Positions 63,636-64,000 of a stretch of 64,000 nt of DNA are shown here, in pieces; position 1 is the stretch's first letter; each line of letters opens with the position of its first letter. The stretch comes from Methylopila jiangsuensis. Its GTDB lineage: Bacteria > Pseudomonadota > Alphaproteobacteria > Rhizobiales > Methylopilaceae. The stretch covers positions 62,001 to 126,000 of the forward strand of contig NZ_BSFK01000016.1 in NCBI RefSeq assembly GCF_027922305.1, written 5' to 3'. The notes beneath the pieces were generated by a model that saw only the letters and a list, made by a program, of their open reading frames with translations, was not told the origin of the DNA and made no database searches. A program made the position numbers and the translations under genes.

Positions 63636-64000
63636 GGCCGCGCCTCCACCCACAGCGCGCCGGTGACGGGGAAGGCGGAGAACTCGGCGTTGATGCGGTC
63701 GAGCATGGCCTGCGGGGAGAGGTCGCCGAACAGGTCCGGGCGGATCCAGCGGGCGAGCGCCTCCAGCGCCACCAGATTGAGCGCGGAGCGGGCGAGATCG
63801 TGCCACAGGCCATAGGCGCGGCCGTGGCGGATGGCGGGGATTTCGGACAGGCCCGGCCGGGCGAGCGCCCTGGCGAGCGAGGCCCGCGCCTCGTCCACGG
63901 TGCGGCGGGGGCCCAGCACCAGCCCGCCGCGGGCCGCGAGATAGGCGCCGCCGGTGCCCACATAGATCTGCGGCTCGGCGGCGAGCACATGTTCCAGCGA
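63632..64000 (-). CDS. Iron-siderophore ABC transporter substrate-binding protein (C-terminal part)
   Basis: The frame is open to the window edge, so only the last 122 residues are present: EHVLAAEPQIYVGTGG, EIPAIRHGRAYGLWHD, ALNLVALEALARWIRPDLFG and a final VTGALWVEARP. These match the C-terminal lobe of FepB/FhuD-type periplasmic binding proteins. It probably delivers a ferric siderophore to an ABC importer outside the window. Its stop overlaps the GTG of the siderophore-interacting protein. Confidence 0.85.
   Translation of the reverse strand, partial: SLEHVLAAEPQIYVGTGGAYLAARGGLVLGPRRTVDEARASLARALARPGLSEIPAIRHGRAYGLWHDLARSALNLVALEALARWIRPDLFGDLSPQAMLDRINAEFSAFPVTGALWVEARP

Overview
The window is GC-rich, densely coded DNA from an alphaproteobacterial chromosome, most likely a methylotrophic or methylotroph-related member of the Hyphomicrobiales (Rhizobiales). 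This rests on the gene set: a Tad/Cpa pilus locus, formate-tetrahydrofolate ligase, a DmrA-like dihydropterin reductase, crotonyl-CoA carboxylase/reductase plus ethylmalonyl-CoA mutase, and a rhizobial RkpA/RkpG-like pair. The mnmE-mnmG-rsmG-parA-parB block with two perfect parS sites places the window near the replication origin. The genus cannot be fixed from the sequence alone.

Layout. 1-7047: Tad pilus locus on the minus strand (flp, cpaA, then cpaB-C-D-E-F, with cpaF running off the edge), and a divergent pilus-type N-domain protein with a tiny membrane ORF. 7191-9382: fhs and a small unknown protein. 9729-19821: a lipid-like biosynthetic operon made of a 2513-residue reducing polyketide synthase without thioesterase, an AONS/serine-palmitoyltransferase-like PLP enzyme, and a YghO/BcerS-type N-acyltransferase. 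20127-31636: a YciE/YciF-type protein, then the conserved translation operon rimP-nusA-ylxR-infB-rbfA-truB-rpsO-pnp. This operon is interrupted on the opposite strand by a DUF559 nuclease gene tightly framed by inverted palindromic repeats. 31862-37406: mixed housekeeping genes (PNPOx-like flavoprotein, DmrA-like reductase, quinone oxidoreductase, M17 aminopeptidase, VTT membrane protein, NlpC/P60 hydrolase). 37583-43358: parB-parA-rsmG-mnmG-mnmE. 43492-47775: panD and ccr on one strand, a GlsB-like membrane protein and ecm (meaA) on the other, forming an ethylmalonyl-CoA pathway island. 47782-58418: nucleoside salvage (PNP, cdd), NDH-2, a CnoX-like thioredoxin, a Lon-N-domain protein, a Trm112-like protein, an M19 dipeptidase, a PfkB sugar/nucleoside kinase, trpS and nhaD. 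58507-62480: rsmE, two tandem L,D-transpeptidases and gshA. 62535-64000: a siderophore-interacting protein and the C-terminal part of an iron-siderophore binding protein.

The most interesting parts are: (i) the PKS + AONS-like + BcerS-like operon, whose enzymology suggests a sphingoid- or ceramide-like lipid whose chain is built by a PKS instead of fatty acid synthase; (ii) the compact DUF559 cassette, whose flanking repeat also supplies the ribosome binding site and which resembles a REPtron-like arrangement with a nuclease in place of a RAYT transposase; (iii) panD coupled to ccr; (iv) shared CtrA-half-site-like motifs ahead of both pilus transcription units, and a perfect TTAA-N7-TTAA site ahead of rsmE.

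No rRNA, tRNA, CRISPR array or intact transposase was recognised.
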